The notes: generated by a model from the sequence alone, not told the origin. A stretch of 30,416 nt of DNA from Chara braunii (GCA_003427395.1 BFEA01000015.1:5796188-5826603), one strand, 5' to 3'; shown: positions 9,725 to 19,665, counted from the stretch's first letter. Numbers and translations: made by a program.

Positions 9725-10480
9725 GATGCAATTGGGCGTGGGAAAACGCCCCTCATCTATGAAGATACTGTCCAGATTCAGTGGCCTGCTGGGAATGGTG
9801 GAAGAAAAGGTGGAGGCTCCTGGGCCTCCCACCAGAAGATTGGTCAGACGATTTCATCTTGCATGGTAAGTTTGAGACTTTTGGCCCTCCATCAAAAGTA
9901 ATCCTATATATCGTCCACACTTGCAGGGGTATTGTCCTCGAAGCCATATGGCAGCGTAGAAACGATCTCCTCTTCAAGGGCGAAGGAAATGACCTCAAAC
10001 ATACATTTAACCGTATATTGTCATAAGTTCGGATCACAATTTTCGGCGAGTGGAAATCCAAGGGCCCGCTTCGTGTGAGCAAGACATGGGCGCTTGAGGA
10101 CAAATTTGCCAACATCAACAGAGAAGGCAAATTAGAAATTGTTAAGTGGCTGTTGAAAGCATGATCTACAGGCGGTAGAGCCTTTAAGTAGGCTATCGAC
10201 CGAGTTCTCACGGTTTCTGAATCACTAAATCCCACTTACGGGATCCTCCACCCCCATCCCAGTTTTCTTCCTTTATGTCTTTTATAATTTATTAGTCCAG
10301 TTGCCGTTTTTTTTTTTTTTTCCTGAAAGAGGCTTTATGGGGCACTGGACCCGGTTTCCAGTACAAGCCTAAGCTGGGTTATTGGCCTCAGTTTTTCCTT
10401 CGGGTTGAAATGTCGAGCCTCCTTTTATGATTTGGAAATAAAGCTACCTTTCATCGGGAAAAACAAAATAAAAAAATGAG
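9725..10480 (+). pseudogene. Older LINE, 3' end of ORF2 plus 3' UTR (right copy)
   Basis: The frame starting near 9727 reads a zinc motif segment CNWAWENAPHL, then TGA (9760-9762), then RYCPDSVACWEWW and continues to an IWQRRNDLLFKGE segment that matches LWQSRNDCVFEGE in the C-terminus of the younger LINE. A TAA follows at 10024-10026 and the probable native stop is TGA at 10162-10164. The 3' UTR contains AAGCTGGGT, TTCGGGTTG and CCTCCTTTT blocks and AATAAA at about 10438, and ends in an A-rich tail (10459-10477). The TGA after APHL is present in both arms, so it was already dead before the duplication. Confidence 0.85.
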
Positions 10481-10804
10481 GGTTTGCCGCACCGCTTGCC
10501 AAACGCTAACATTTTAGACACATTTGGACCTATTTTCCATCCCAATACATATTGACTTACCGTGAGGGCACGGGTGCACCCGTAGTTTGTTTGTTGATGT
10601 GGCTGGGGAAGGGTAAGGTAGTGATTATGCTGTGTATATGTTTTGTCATGTTTGCTATATTCGAGTTTTTTGTGTCTATGGGGTCCCAACTGGTGCTTTA
10701 TTCACGATGTTCATGTGATGCTGGACCCAGTTTCGAGCAGGTGCCCCTTCCCACCAATAGACAAGAGAATGTGTGTATGCGTGAGTGCATGTGTGTATGT
10801 GAGA

Positions 10805-10821
10805 GTGAGTGTGTGTGTGTG

Positions 10822-10880
<59 letters not shown>
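10805..10880. repeat. (GT)n then (GA)n microsatellite
   Basis: A GT tract followed by about 26 GA units, the inverted counterpart of 2400-2480. Confidence 0.97.
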
Positions 10881-11327
10881 CCTGCAGCATGCAGCATGCA
10901 AGTGGCGGGGAGCACAAGGGCAGGCGCTGACCTCCGAAAAAATAATGGAGAAGGTAATGTTCTATTGGAATAGACTTGTTTTTTTTTTGCGAAATTTGAA
11001 TAAAACGGGCACAAGTTGAATTCGAATACAGCACACACATGTTCCATTCGACGTGCTCTTCTATTGGAGAAAAGTGGACGACCGCAACCTCCTCGGCCTC
11101 CCATGCTGTTTCAATTTTGAAATGTCCAACTCAAGGACCGCGGCCTCCGCAGCCTCCTACGGGCTGCTACCGGTCCTTGCCCCACCCCTTGCTAAACCCT
11201 CGCCTCAAAATTGCACACCCTCCCGAACGACCACCTACGTTGAAAAGTTGAATTGACGCTGAAGGTTTCAAGGGCAAGTACTGGGGCATTTTGCAAAGTT
11301 GGACGGTACCCCGTAGGGGTGTATTGC

Positions 11328-11341
11328 AAAGATGGGATTCT
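11328..11341 (+). repeat. Target-site duplication, left copy
   Basis: AAAGATGGGATTCT lies directly before the LINE and recurs at 18797-18810 directly after its poly(A). The first three A are ambiguous on the right because they merge with the tail, so the duplication is 11-14 bases. Confidence 0.92.
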
Positions 11342-12575
11342 CAAATGGGTGTGTCAGCTCTTTCATAGCTATCGCTGAGCGTGATGGGAGCAATTTCAGG
11401 AATGACTCTTTGGAGATTCTGTCATACACTGCAATTCCTTTAATCCGTAGTCTTTCGGACCAAGTTTCAGATTTATTGACTTGAATGTCCTCCCATTCGC
11501 TTATAAGACGAATACGTTCCTTTCCCCACACTTTCTGTGAAACCAGATGTTCATTCATTCTATTTTCGACATATTCAACCCGTTTTAACAGGTGATATTC
11601 AGTTTTATTCCTTGAACATGCCAAAATTTTGGAATACATAGACAATAGGTTAGAAAAGACTTTAACTCCAGAATCCCACCAACGATCTACCGAGGCAAAG
11701 GATGGCTTGGTCTCCTGCCAGCTAATCCAAAAACGCTTCATCCAATCTACTAACCCAGGGTCCTGTAGATTCTGAGTATTGAAGCGAAATATACCTTTCT
11801 CTCTCTCAACACCAGTTAGATGTAGGGAGAGTACGACCGATTTATGATCCGAGAAAGGTTGTGGGGTCTCCTTCACGAAATCCAAGGATTCCCATAGTGT
11901 GACTGACATAAGAAAAAAATCCAACCTACAGCTCGTGATCCCACCATCTGCCTTTTGGTTAGAAAACCAAGTGAAACTCTCTTCTTCCTGGTATGTCAGT
12001 CTATACGGTTCGATGAGATTCCTTTCCTCCATAACGGAGGTTAAGACCAACTTATCTTTAGGACATTTTTCAACCTGTCTTGTTCCAATCAGATCCAGCG
12101 AAGTGTTCCAGTCCCCCGTGATAATCGTATAGTCTCCTTTCAGAATAATATACCATAATTCCTCAAAAAAACTGGCCCGTTCATTAACAGCAGTTGGTGC
12201 ATAAATAGTGGTGATAATTCATTCTTTGTCAGCAATGAGGAGCTTTATCCATGCCCAACGTCCCCATATGTCCGCATAAGAATCCATAATTTCCATCTCA
12301 AGATGCCTATGACATAAAATCGCTACACCTCCTCTGGATCCCCTTGTCAGGGACCAGATTTGGGGGTCGTCCTACCAACCACCTAATTCGTTAATCTTTT
12401 CTTCGTTAAGCTTCGTTTCCTAAAGATAGACAATTTGAACATTATTTTCAAAAATTCATGTCTTCAAACGTTTCTTTTTCCTCCTATCCCCTGTATCACC
12501 AAGGCCCCTCAAGTTCCACGTGGCGATCTTTAGTTTAGGCATTTCCCTGCAAATTTCCTCCTGTTGATTGGACAT
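11342..12575 (-). pseudogene. LINE ORF2, N-terminal APE-type endonuclease part
   Basis: Reading leftward from ATG at 12575 gives MSNQQEEICREMPKLKIATW, followed by NLRGLGD: the TWNxRGL start of exonuclease-endonuclease-phosphatase LINE nucleases, whose role is to nick target DNA for priming. In order follow ETK (Glu at 12417-12419), IYAPT, GDWN (about 12104-12117), RLDFFL (about 11918-11930) and SDHKS (11838-11852), the expected catalytic and structural motifs. After the nuclease comes a helical linker running into the breakpoint at 11342. The frame is uninterrupted from 12219 down to 11342, but four stops lie in the first 360 bases: TGA 12456-12458, TAG 12420-12422, TAG 12372-12374 and TGA 12219-12221. 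All are compatible with single C-to-T or G-to-A transitions of Trp or Gln codons. No frameshift was found. The part is about 411 codons long. Confidence 0.93.
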
Positions 12576-12777
12576 GAGGAGAGTTAGAATTACCCGAGAT
12601 CGATTGATGCATTCTCTGAGTACCGACTAACCAAGGTCTGGATAATGCATTCTGGAGAAACGCAGAGCCCAGTTTCTTCTCTCTTGGTAATTTTCCTTCA
12701 AGTTCCACGAGGCATTCTGCGGTCTTAAAAGGCGGGACTCTTAACCGACATAACTCTTGACGACGGCCTTCCTGAAT
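12576..12777. other. LINE spacer between ORF1 and ORF2
   Basis: About 200 bases separate the ORF1 stop (12778-12780) from the likely ORF2 ATG (12573-12575), read on the minus strand. No coding signal is seen. ORF1 and ORF2 are therefore separate cistrons of one RNA, as in other plant L1 elements. Confidence 0.7.
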
Positions 12778-14841
12778 CTAGATTAATAGGATAAGACGCA
12801 GACCTTCAGTCTCAAGCATTTCCAACTGCCCAGCTGCTAATCCAACATCCAGAATGGGGATAAAGAGCTTGAGCTTCTTTCCTCCCCCTTCTGGACTGTC
12901 AACAATTATTCGTGGCATCAGCTCTTCACCAACAAACCGAAACAAAAATTTGTCATTTATCGCCGATTGTATTAGGGATGTGATATGAGTGGGCATGGGG
13001 GATTCCAGAGAGATCAAAGTGTTAAACGAGGGGATTCCATCTAACCCTACCCAAGTGAGTGCCCACATAGCCCCTCGAGACATAGTGCAAAACATGGGCA
13101 TGATACGTCTTTCGACGTTCTGGATTTGTCCCTTTCCCAAGGATGCTATCGAATTTCTCCAGCGAGTAGTTTTCTTGCCCGGTGTGGTAATCTCCGGTGT
13201 GTGAGAGTGGTCTGATTTGGAAGAAGACATCGATCCTTCCCTTTCCAAAAATCCTACAAGGTTACCTACACTGTCCTCCAGACTCAGTCTTCTCTGCTTG
13301 CCAGAGAAACCACTCCTTGAAACATGGCCAGATGGAGCCGGGGAGTTTTCCCTTGCTCCTGAGTGATTTTGGGCAGGCCTACCTGAACTTGGTTCCGGCA
13401 CTGCTGATCGTGGTTCCGCTTCTCCCCCAGTGGCCTTCTCGTGTGCTCCCATTGGCTGGTCACCCCCAAGGTTGCCGTACCCTGCTGGCATACCAAGATT
13501 ACCGCCCAAGAGACTAGACGGTTCTCCTCTCAGTATGTACGGTGCATATGACTGAAATTGTCGCAGGCCTTGTTGCTGAACGAATGACGGAGGCAACCAA
13601 CTCCCAAATTGTCCTGCTCCCCATCCCATGCCTCCTCCTCCACTATCCATGGCGGGGGAGAACATTGGGTTGACGTATGGTTGAAAGCCCTGTGGCATGC
13701 CTCCCTGTTGTGCGGCCGCTTGCAAAAGCACATTCTGTTGCAGCACTGCTTGAGATACTCCGCCTTGAGCACCGTTCTGAGTAACGGCACCATGATGAAT
13801 CCCACCCTGTGGGAGAGTTCCACTTTGCTGTATGGTTCCTTGCATCGGTGAGCCTGGAGCTGGAGTGGTCGTTCCTGAGAGCGCCGGATCAATACGAGCT
13901 GATGTGCCTGGATGAGCCATCGGTCCATCGTATGACAAGGGGTTGCCGCCACCCCAATCTCCACCGTGGTTCGATTGTGGCTGATTTGCCGCCCTTCTGC
14001 ATTGATCTTTAGTATGAAAGAAGGCCCGACATCTTCTGCACTTCGGTGTTTCCGATGAGGCCAATTTAACTTCCAACTGGTCTCCTTCGAACGTTTCAAT
14101 CCGCAGAACATCCTTCATGTTAGGCCTTGCGCTTGGTTCTAAGTCAAACTTGACATTAACCAGCGTCGGCCTCTGTCTGTCTGGTTCCGTGGGATGTCTC
14201 CGCACCACCGGTCCGATGGCTTTCTTAATCTGGGCTTCCAGGCATAACATCGCTTCGAGTGGAACCTGAACTGCTATCACCCAGAAGGTAAGATGGTCTT
14301 CAATTCTCCTTTGCTCTGCCAACTGTGCCTTGGTTAACCACGGTTTAAACTCCAATTTACATTCTGATGCTCCCATTGTCAGGCTATTGTGCCCTTTACT
14401 GACCATCCACAAGGCGATAATCGGATTCTTGGCCACGTACGAAACCACGTTGGGGCTTTCGATCTTTACTCTTCCTCGATGGAACGTATCTACTTCTAAA
14501 TTGTCGTCATGAACTCGCTCATCTTCATATGCACGAACAATGTCTTCCTTGATCTTCTTCGGCAAGAATTTTGCCCCTTCTTTGAATATGATCGTCACCG
14601 TGTGTTGCTTCAACCAATTGACCTTTGCCCGGTCAATGGCAACGTTGACTTTGAAGCGTGCAACCCGACCGTCCATCGTCATCTCCCCAGGGTCAATGTC
14701 CGGAGGAATGATCCCCTCGGTATAGCATAACCTGACAAGCTCTATAATTCTCTCGTCGTCTTCAGTACCTCCTTGAGCTCCCCCCGTCTCGGGCACCGAG
14801 GGGGGGAAACGCCCTCCTCTACCTACTACCTTCTCTGCCAT
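12778..14841 (-). CDS. LINE ORF1 protein (RNA-binding, CCHC knuckle)
   Basis: Start chosen at ATG 14841 (MAEKVVGRGG...), giving 687 residues. A GTG four codons upstream would also be open but is less likely. The protein has an acidic N-terminus, then a globular region to about residue 265 (including PLEAMLCLEAQIKKAIGPVV) of the kind found in plant L1 ORF1 proteins. One zinc knuckle follows, CRRCRAFFHTKDQC, which fits CX2CX4HX4C at about 268-281. A long Gln/Gly/Pro/Met-rich, probably disordered stretch runs to about residue 500, then a Ser-rich basic part and a final globular segment. By analogy it binds element RNA in a ribonucleoprotein particle. The frame is completely open for 2 kb, unlike ORF2 of the same copy. 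It lies inverted relative to the element's own poly(A) end, so it cannot be expressed from the element's normal full-length transcript. Confidence 0.9.
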   Translation of the reverse strand: MAEKVVGRGGRFPPSVPETGGAQGGTEDDERIIELVRLCYTEGIIPPDIDPGEMTMDGRVARFKVNVAIDRAKVNWLKQHTVTIIFKEGAKFLPKKIKEDIVRAYEDERVHDDNLEVDTFHRGRVKIESPNVVSYVAKNPIIALWMVSKGHNSLTMGASECKLEFKPWLTKAQLAEQRRIEDHLTFWVIAVQVPLEAMLCLEAQIKKAIGPVVRRHPTEPDRQRPTLVNVKFDLEPSARPNMKDVLRIETFEGDQLEVKLASSETPKCRRCRAFFHTKDQCRRAANQPQSNHGGDWGGGNPLSYDGPMAHPGTSARIDPALSGTTTPAPGSPMQGTIQQSGTLPQGGIHHGAVTQNGAQGGVSQAVLQQNVLLQAAAQQGGMPQGFQPYVNPMFSPAMDSGGGGMGWGAGQFGSWLPPSFVQQQGLRQFQSYAPYILRGEPSSLLGGNLGMPAGYGNLGGDQPMGAHEKATGGEAEPRSAVPEPSSGRPAQNHSGARENSPAPSGHVSRSGFSGKQRRLSLEDSVGNLVGFLEREGSMSSSKSDHSHTPEITTPGKKTTRWRNSIASLGKGQIQNVERRIMPMFCTMSRGAMWALTWVGLDGIPSFNTLISLESPMPTHITSLIQSAINDKFLFRFVGEELMPRIIVDSPEGGGKKLKLFIPILDVGLAAGQLEMLETEGLRLILLI

Positions 14842-15188
14842 CCCTACCACCACTTTGCTTCTTCCTTGCTCGATTTCGGTATAAAATTAAGACAAGTCAA
14901 CTCTCCGTAACAATTCTAAATCGAATTGAAGTACATGAGGTCGGCGCCGACTACTCGCTATGGTTCTCTCACCTCCTTCACCTACAGCTGGAGGCGGCCT
15001 TTCGATGAGAGGAAGCGGCGATGGAAACCATACCTACCGGGGTGGTATCTCGACGGTATCCCCGTCGTCCGAACATGCCCCCGTTACCGGAATGGCAGCG
15101 CTTGGTCCGAACGCTAGTGCGACGGTGGAAGCGCCGCGGGCCGACCATAATTCTGGTTCCGGAAAAGCAGCCCTTTGATGATCAGGCA
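14842..15188. other. Presumed LINE 5' UTR and inversion junction
   Basis: This segment lies between the ORF1 start (minus strand) and the first recognisable RT-side codons (plus strand). The part next to ORF1 should be element 5' UTR in reverse. The join between inverted and direct cDNA must lie within it, probably near 15100-15180, but I cannot place it without another copy of the element. It is GC-rich from 14940 to 15150, and its small open frames match nothing. Confidence 0.6.
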
Positions 15189-18174
15189 CCGAAGGCCAAA
15201 CAGTTGACAGAGTTATGCGACTATGCGGTCCTGTATTACAGAGATATTTTAACGTCTCGTACACAAGGCCGTAATTTGACAGATGCACTATCGGAAGGGA
15301 ATAGCCATTGGGCAAATACTGAGGTTCGCTTATCTAACTCAGGGAAACTAGCTCTGGACCGTCCGGTGACAATGGAAAAAGCCTGGGAAACACTTAAAGT
15401 AATGGCCAAGGGGAAGGCCCCTGGGGAAGATGGGCTTCCGGTCGAAGTTTATTTAACTATTTAGAACGAGGTGGGGGAAAGTCTGGTGGAAATTTATAAT
15501 GGTGTTCTGACAGGTGGAAGGTTATCTGCTTCGATGTGTAAAGGTGTGATTTCTCTATTGTTTAAGAAAGGGGACAGAACGCAGATTAGAAATTGGCGCC
15601 CTATATCCATCCTTAACATGTCCTATAAGTTATTGGCTAAGTTGTTGGCCAGACGTTTAGGAGTGTATCTCCCGAACCTGGTCGTTTCTGACCAGGCAAC
15701 CTTTGTCAGAGGTCGCTCAATCTTCGACAATATTGTGACGGCGATCGAATCGTTAGAGGTTATTCAAAAGGAACATCTGAATATTTCATTCCTCTTACTC
15801 GACATGGAGAAAGCATACGACCGTGTTAATTGGTCGTATGTTTTAACTACACTCAACTGGTCTGTTTTAACTACTCTTTTTTCGGCAGCGGTCGTAGTGA
15901 ATGGTAGAGTTTCACAAGATTTTCCTATGAGTACTAGATCTCTCAGGCAAGGGTGCCCCCTTGCCCCCCTCCTATTTGCTCTGCAAATGGAAGGCTTGTT
16001 GAATAACATTAAAGCGAACCCAACCATTAGAGGAATGCCGACTGGACATACTGAATACAGGGTCAAAGCCCTGGCGGACGACCTTTTTGCTGCAGTTGAG
16101 AATAACCCGCAATCACTGAAAGCATTGAAAAAGTGCTTGGATGAGTACTGTAATCTGTCGGAGGCCTCGATCAATTGGCATAAATCCATTTTGATCCTCC
16201 ATGAAGATTTTCACCCAGCAGTTGAATGGGGCATGAAGCGCTTGGAACCTGGTCAGTCGGAAAGATTCCTGGGTGTTCAAATTGCACTTCAAGACTGCTC
16301 AGACGGTCAGGAAGGAGTCTTGCTCCAAAAAGCCCTGCACAGACTAGTGACGTGGGGGAAAGCCCCTCACCTTTCCTTGTTTGGAAGAGCGATGGTCGTT
16401 AATGGAGCCTTATTTGCCCTTCTCTGGTTCGTAGGAACAGTTCGATCGTTTGACAAACATCTGTACTTATTGATCCGAAGGAGAGCGGCGAAATTTCTAT
16501 GGAAGCCCTTCGCCGAAGAACAGGAAGGCTGTATATCTAAGGTGGCATGGGAAATGCTCTGCCAACCTAGAGAGGAAGGTGGATTAGGCATAAAAGATCC
16601 TATGAGACAAAACGATGCAGTGTTAGTAAAATGGATTGTTCGAGCAATGAGCGATTCGGAATCACAGCATTGGGTGTTGTTAGCTGAGCATATCTTCGCG
16701 CAGGAATGAAATTTGACCAGACCAATGGATGTCTGGACTTGTCTCTTACTACACTTTTATCAACATAGACAGTTAAAATCCACCTTTTGGAACGCGATTC
16801 TAAAAGCCTGGCGGCGGCTCAGACCTGAGGTATGGACCGATCCGGTGACCAGGGCGGAAGTCCTAGCTCAACCCATTTTCGAAAATCCTAGAATCAGATT
16901 TGAATCCGGTGAATGGATCAAGGCTGACTCAGCACCGGCAAGCTTTGGCCGGTCATGGATTGAAAAAGGGGTAATTAGGATTGATGATATTTGGGACGAA
17001 ACGCTGGGAACCTGGTGTTCTTTATCCACCCTCAGAGAGAAACTGGGAATAGTCTGGTACTTGCAGGAGAGACGAAACAACATCATTTATGCTATCCCAG
17101 ACAGTTGGAAGGATTTGCTGACAACTGATAAGCTGGAACCACCTGGCACCTGGTACTCAGAGTTACCCAGGAACTCGGGAAGGATTTGGAAACTAATGTT
17201 TATTGAACCCGACGAGAAGCGTAACTTCCAATGTTGGAATGCAGAAGAAGTGTCTAATCTTACTGTGGATGAATTGAATCCCCGGCCTAATTTGGCTGCC
17301 AATCTAATTCAAGTTCGGGTTCTAAAACGTGTCAATTTAAATGGCCATTCAGACTATGTTCTATTTGCAGGAGGGAAACCAATTATACAACTGAAGATCG
17401 ATCCGAAGATGTGGGAATGGAGAGCCAGAGGGAGAGGGGGTCAGAACATACCACTCTTAGACTACACCCAACAGATAGGATATAATACTCTGGCTCCACT
17501 CAAACACCCGAGGTTTGTGGCCAGGCAAAGATGGGCCAGATTGCTAGATGTGGAAATAACAGTAGTTGATACAACACTAACAAGGTGCTGGAAACAACTT
17601 AAGCTGATCAGCTGCCAAAGACAGGCGGCCGTTCTGTGGTTAACTTCTTTGGCAGCAACTCCTTCGGCAGTTTGGCTAGCTCAACACGGGCTGGATATCG
17701 ACATGACCTGTAAAAGATGCCACTGGGCTTTCGAATCGACTATCCACCTCTGGTCCGGCAGCAACAAGGATCTGGAATTGGGCTATAGGACACTGGAACA
17801 GACTAATGGGAGAAGATAGCTTTGATTGGGATAAGCTATGGGCACTTTTGGGAGGAGTACCCTCCCATCTTCCACTGGAAAAGGGAATTGGGTACGTGGC
17901 ACAGACATATCGAGCGGTCTGCTTTAAGGTATTATGGCAAAGCAGAAATGACTGTGTGTTTGAGGGCGAAGACTGGGACAACAACCGGATCAGATCTACA
18001 TTTGTAGCTCATTTACGAAGAGCTATCCAGGCGGACTGGAGAAGGAAAGTGTGCAATTCTCTAACTTCGACTTCAGAATTACGATGGTTCCAAGACACAT
18101 GGTGTTTGCAGGGCTCCCTGGCTACAGTTGAAGCAGGGAAAGTTGTGTTGGACCAATGGTTTTTTTCAAATTAG
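15189..18174 (+). pseudogene. LINE ORF2, reverse transcriptase and C-terminal part
   Basis: The frame contains plant L1 RT motifs in order: KAPGEDGLP (about 15414), NWRPISILN (about 15592), LLLDMEKAYD with the first catalytic Asp at 15801, LRQGCPLAPLLFA (about 15942), LADD (16071-16082, the YADD/FADD box with Leu in first place), INWHKS and FLGV. Thumb-like and W-rich segments follow, then a zf-RVT-type motif CKRC...ESTIHLW (17709-17755) and a C-terminal LWQSRNDCVFEG tail. No RNase H domain is evident. Defects: TAG 15462-15464, TGA 16707-16709 and a one-base frameshift at about 17756-17766, after which the correct frame is GHWNRLMGED to the stop at 18172-18174. Between the first Asp motif and AAVVVNGRVSQDF the sequence looks about 12-15 residues shorter than usual and contains an internal echo (VLTTL twice). 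The enzyme would copy LINE RNA at the nicked target; this copy is inactive. Confidence 0.93.
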
Positions 18175-18775
18175 ATTAGTAACATAGAAGTTCCAACCTG
18201 AATGCTCGGTTGTCGGTTCGGTCCCAGGAGACAGGCAGATGGATGAGGGGGAAGGAGTATTAGAGTTTCTTCAAGGTCTCGGGATACGAGATCTGCTCCG
18301 CTGTTAGGAGCTAATCGGACTAAGTCTAGGCTAGGGTAGGTAGGAAATTAGTTGGTAGTATTTCTTAGTTGGGGGTTAAGGGGAGAAGTTGGTTGGAGTA
18401 GCGGGATGTGCGAAGTAGGTGCGATTGGTTGATTAGTGAAGGCTACAGCTCTGATATTAGTTGTGTTTGATAGGCTAGGAAGATAGAATACAGTATAAGC
18501 TTGGTAAGCAGAATTACTTAGCAATTGAATATAATTTTGGGTTTGCGTTCGGCTTTGTTGGGCCTTGTGGCAGGTTTTCTTTTTATTCCCAGGGTTGGGA
18601 AATGTCAGTGCAGCCGTCTGGATTTGGCCATTCTGCAACTAGACTAGAATTCCCAACGCCTGCACCTAAGCTGGGTAATGGTCCCAGTACTTGGTTACTT
18701 GATTCTTTCCGGGTTGTTTGTGGAGGTATTCCCCGCCTCCCTTTTGCATATAATGAATGAGCTGAGTCTTCTTGT
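18175..18775 (+). other. LINE 3' UTR
   Basis: About 600 bases follow the ORF2 stop. The final 130 contain blocks CCTAAGCTGGGTAATGG, CCCAGT, TCCGGGTTG and GCCTCCCTTTTGCATATAAT, in the same order as the 3' ends of the older LINE copies (10365-10445 and the reverse of 3070-3180). This shared tail is a candidate recognition element for reverse transcription. Confidence 0.8.
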
Positions 18776-18799
18776 AAAAAAAAAAAAAAAAAAAAAAAA
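18776..18799 (+). repeat. LINE poly(A) tail
   Basis: An uninterrupted run of 24 A ends the element and touches the right target-site duplication. The unbroken tail argues for a fairly recent insertion. Confidence 0.95.
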
Positions 18800-18810
18800 G
18801 ATGGGATTCT
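18797..18810 (+). repeat. Target-site duplication, right copy
   Basis: AAAGATGGGATTCT is identical to 11328-11341. The sequence after it (AACCGACTCCAGGGG) continues the right arm exactly where the left arm does (reverse of 1938-1952). Confidence 0.92.
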
Positions 18811-18870
18811 AACCGACTCCAGGGGAATTTCACGAAATCTATTTTTTGTCAGAGGGGCATTCCGGTCTAC

Positions 18871-19475
18871 NNNNNNNNNNNNNNNNNNNNNNNNNNNNNN
18901 NNNNNNNNNNNNNNNNNNNNNNNNNNNNNNNNNNNNNNNNNNNNNNNNNNNNNNNNNNNNNNNNNNNNNNNNNNNNNNNNNNNNNNNNNNNNNNNNNNNN
19001 NNNNNNNNNNNNNNNNNNNNNNNNNNNNNNNNNNNNNNNNNNNNNNNNNNNNNNNNNNNNNNNNNNNNNNNNNNNNNNNNNNNNNNNNNNNNNNNNNNNN
19101 NNNNNNNNNNNNNNNNNNNNNNNNNNNNNNNNNNNNNNNNNNNNNNNNNNNNNNNNNNNNNNNNNNNNNNNNNNNNNNNNNNNNNNNNNNNNNNNNNNNN
19201 NNNNNNNNNNNNNNNNNNNNNNNNNNNNNNNNNNNNNNNNNNNNNNNNNNNNNNNNNNNNNNNNNNNNNNNNNNNNNNNNNNNNNNNNNNNNNNNNNNNN
19301 NNNNNNNNNNNNNNNNNNNNNNNNNNNNNNNNNNNNNNNNNNNNNNNNNNNNNNNNNNNNNNNNNNNNNNNNNNNNNNNNNNNNNNNNNNNNNNNNNNNN
19401 NNNNNNNNNNNNNNNNNNNNNNNNNNNNNNNNNNNNNNNNNNNNNNNNNNNNNNNNNNNNNNNNNNNNNNNNNNN
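18871..19475. other. Assembly gap (605 N)
   Basis: A run of undetermined bases. From the left arm the missing part should correspond to about 1485-1890, which includes a (GA)n tract. Frames drawn through the gap are meaningless. Confidence 0.99.
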
Positions 19476-19558
19476 CACACACACGCACACACACACACAC
19501 ACACATACACACATACGCACACACACACACACACACATACACACACACGCACACACAC
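19476..19558. repeat. Imperfect (CA)n microsatellite
   Basis: CA units with scattered CG and TA variants adjoin the gap, the counterpart of 1455-1480. Confidence 0.96.
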
Positions 19559-19632
19559 TCCTGATGAGTCGGTGAAAGTCCGACGAAACAGTCTGGCACA
19601 GTGATGTTTTTTTTGAGTGTATAGTGAATGAC

Positions 19633-19665
<33 letters not shown>

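Larger units (their letters stand above)
11342..18799 (+). mobile_element. Twin-primed (5'-inverted) L1-type LINE, 7.46 kb
   Basis: Between target-site duplications lies one LINE in two opposing pieces. The piece at 11342 to about 14940-15150 is inverted: ORF1 and then the N-terminal endonuclease part of ORF2 on the minus strand. The piece from about 15150 to 18799 is direct: RT, C-terminal domain, 3' UTR and 24 A. The inverted ORF2 stops in the endonuclease-RT linker (...AMKELTHPF) and the direct ORF2 begins in the same linker (...KAKQLTELCDYAVLYYRDIL), so together they cover ORF2 once, lacking perhaps a few residues. Twin priming during target-primed reverse transcription is known to make exactly this order. 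Almost all of the element is present, including a presumed 5' UTR, which is unusual for inverted insertions. Orientation is given by the poly(A) tail. Confidence 0.93.

Noticed and set aside
13530-14111. 193-codon minus-strand frame overlapping LINE ORF1
   Set aside because: It is an alternative frame of the ORF1 coding region, which has the clear zinc-knuckle protein.
14926-15180. Small plus-strand frames at the LINE inversion junction as a separate gene
   Set aside because: Three overlapping frames of 60-70 codons have no recognisable product and lie where element 5' UTR and the junction are expected.
17820-18174. RNase H domain at the end of the LINE ORF2
   Set aside because: The final segment carries the LWQSRND-type tail but none of the D-E-D-D pattern I would expect of RNase H.
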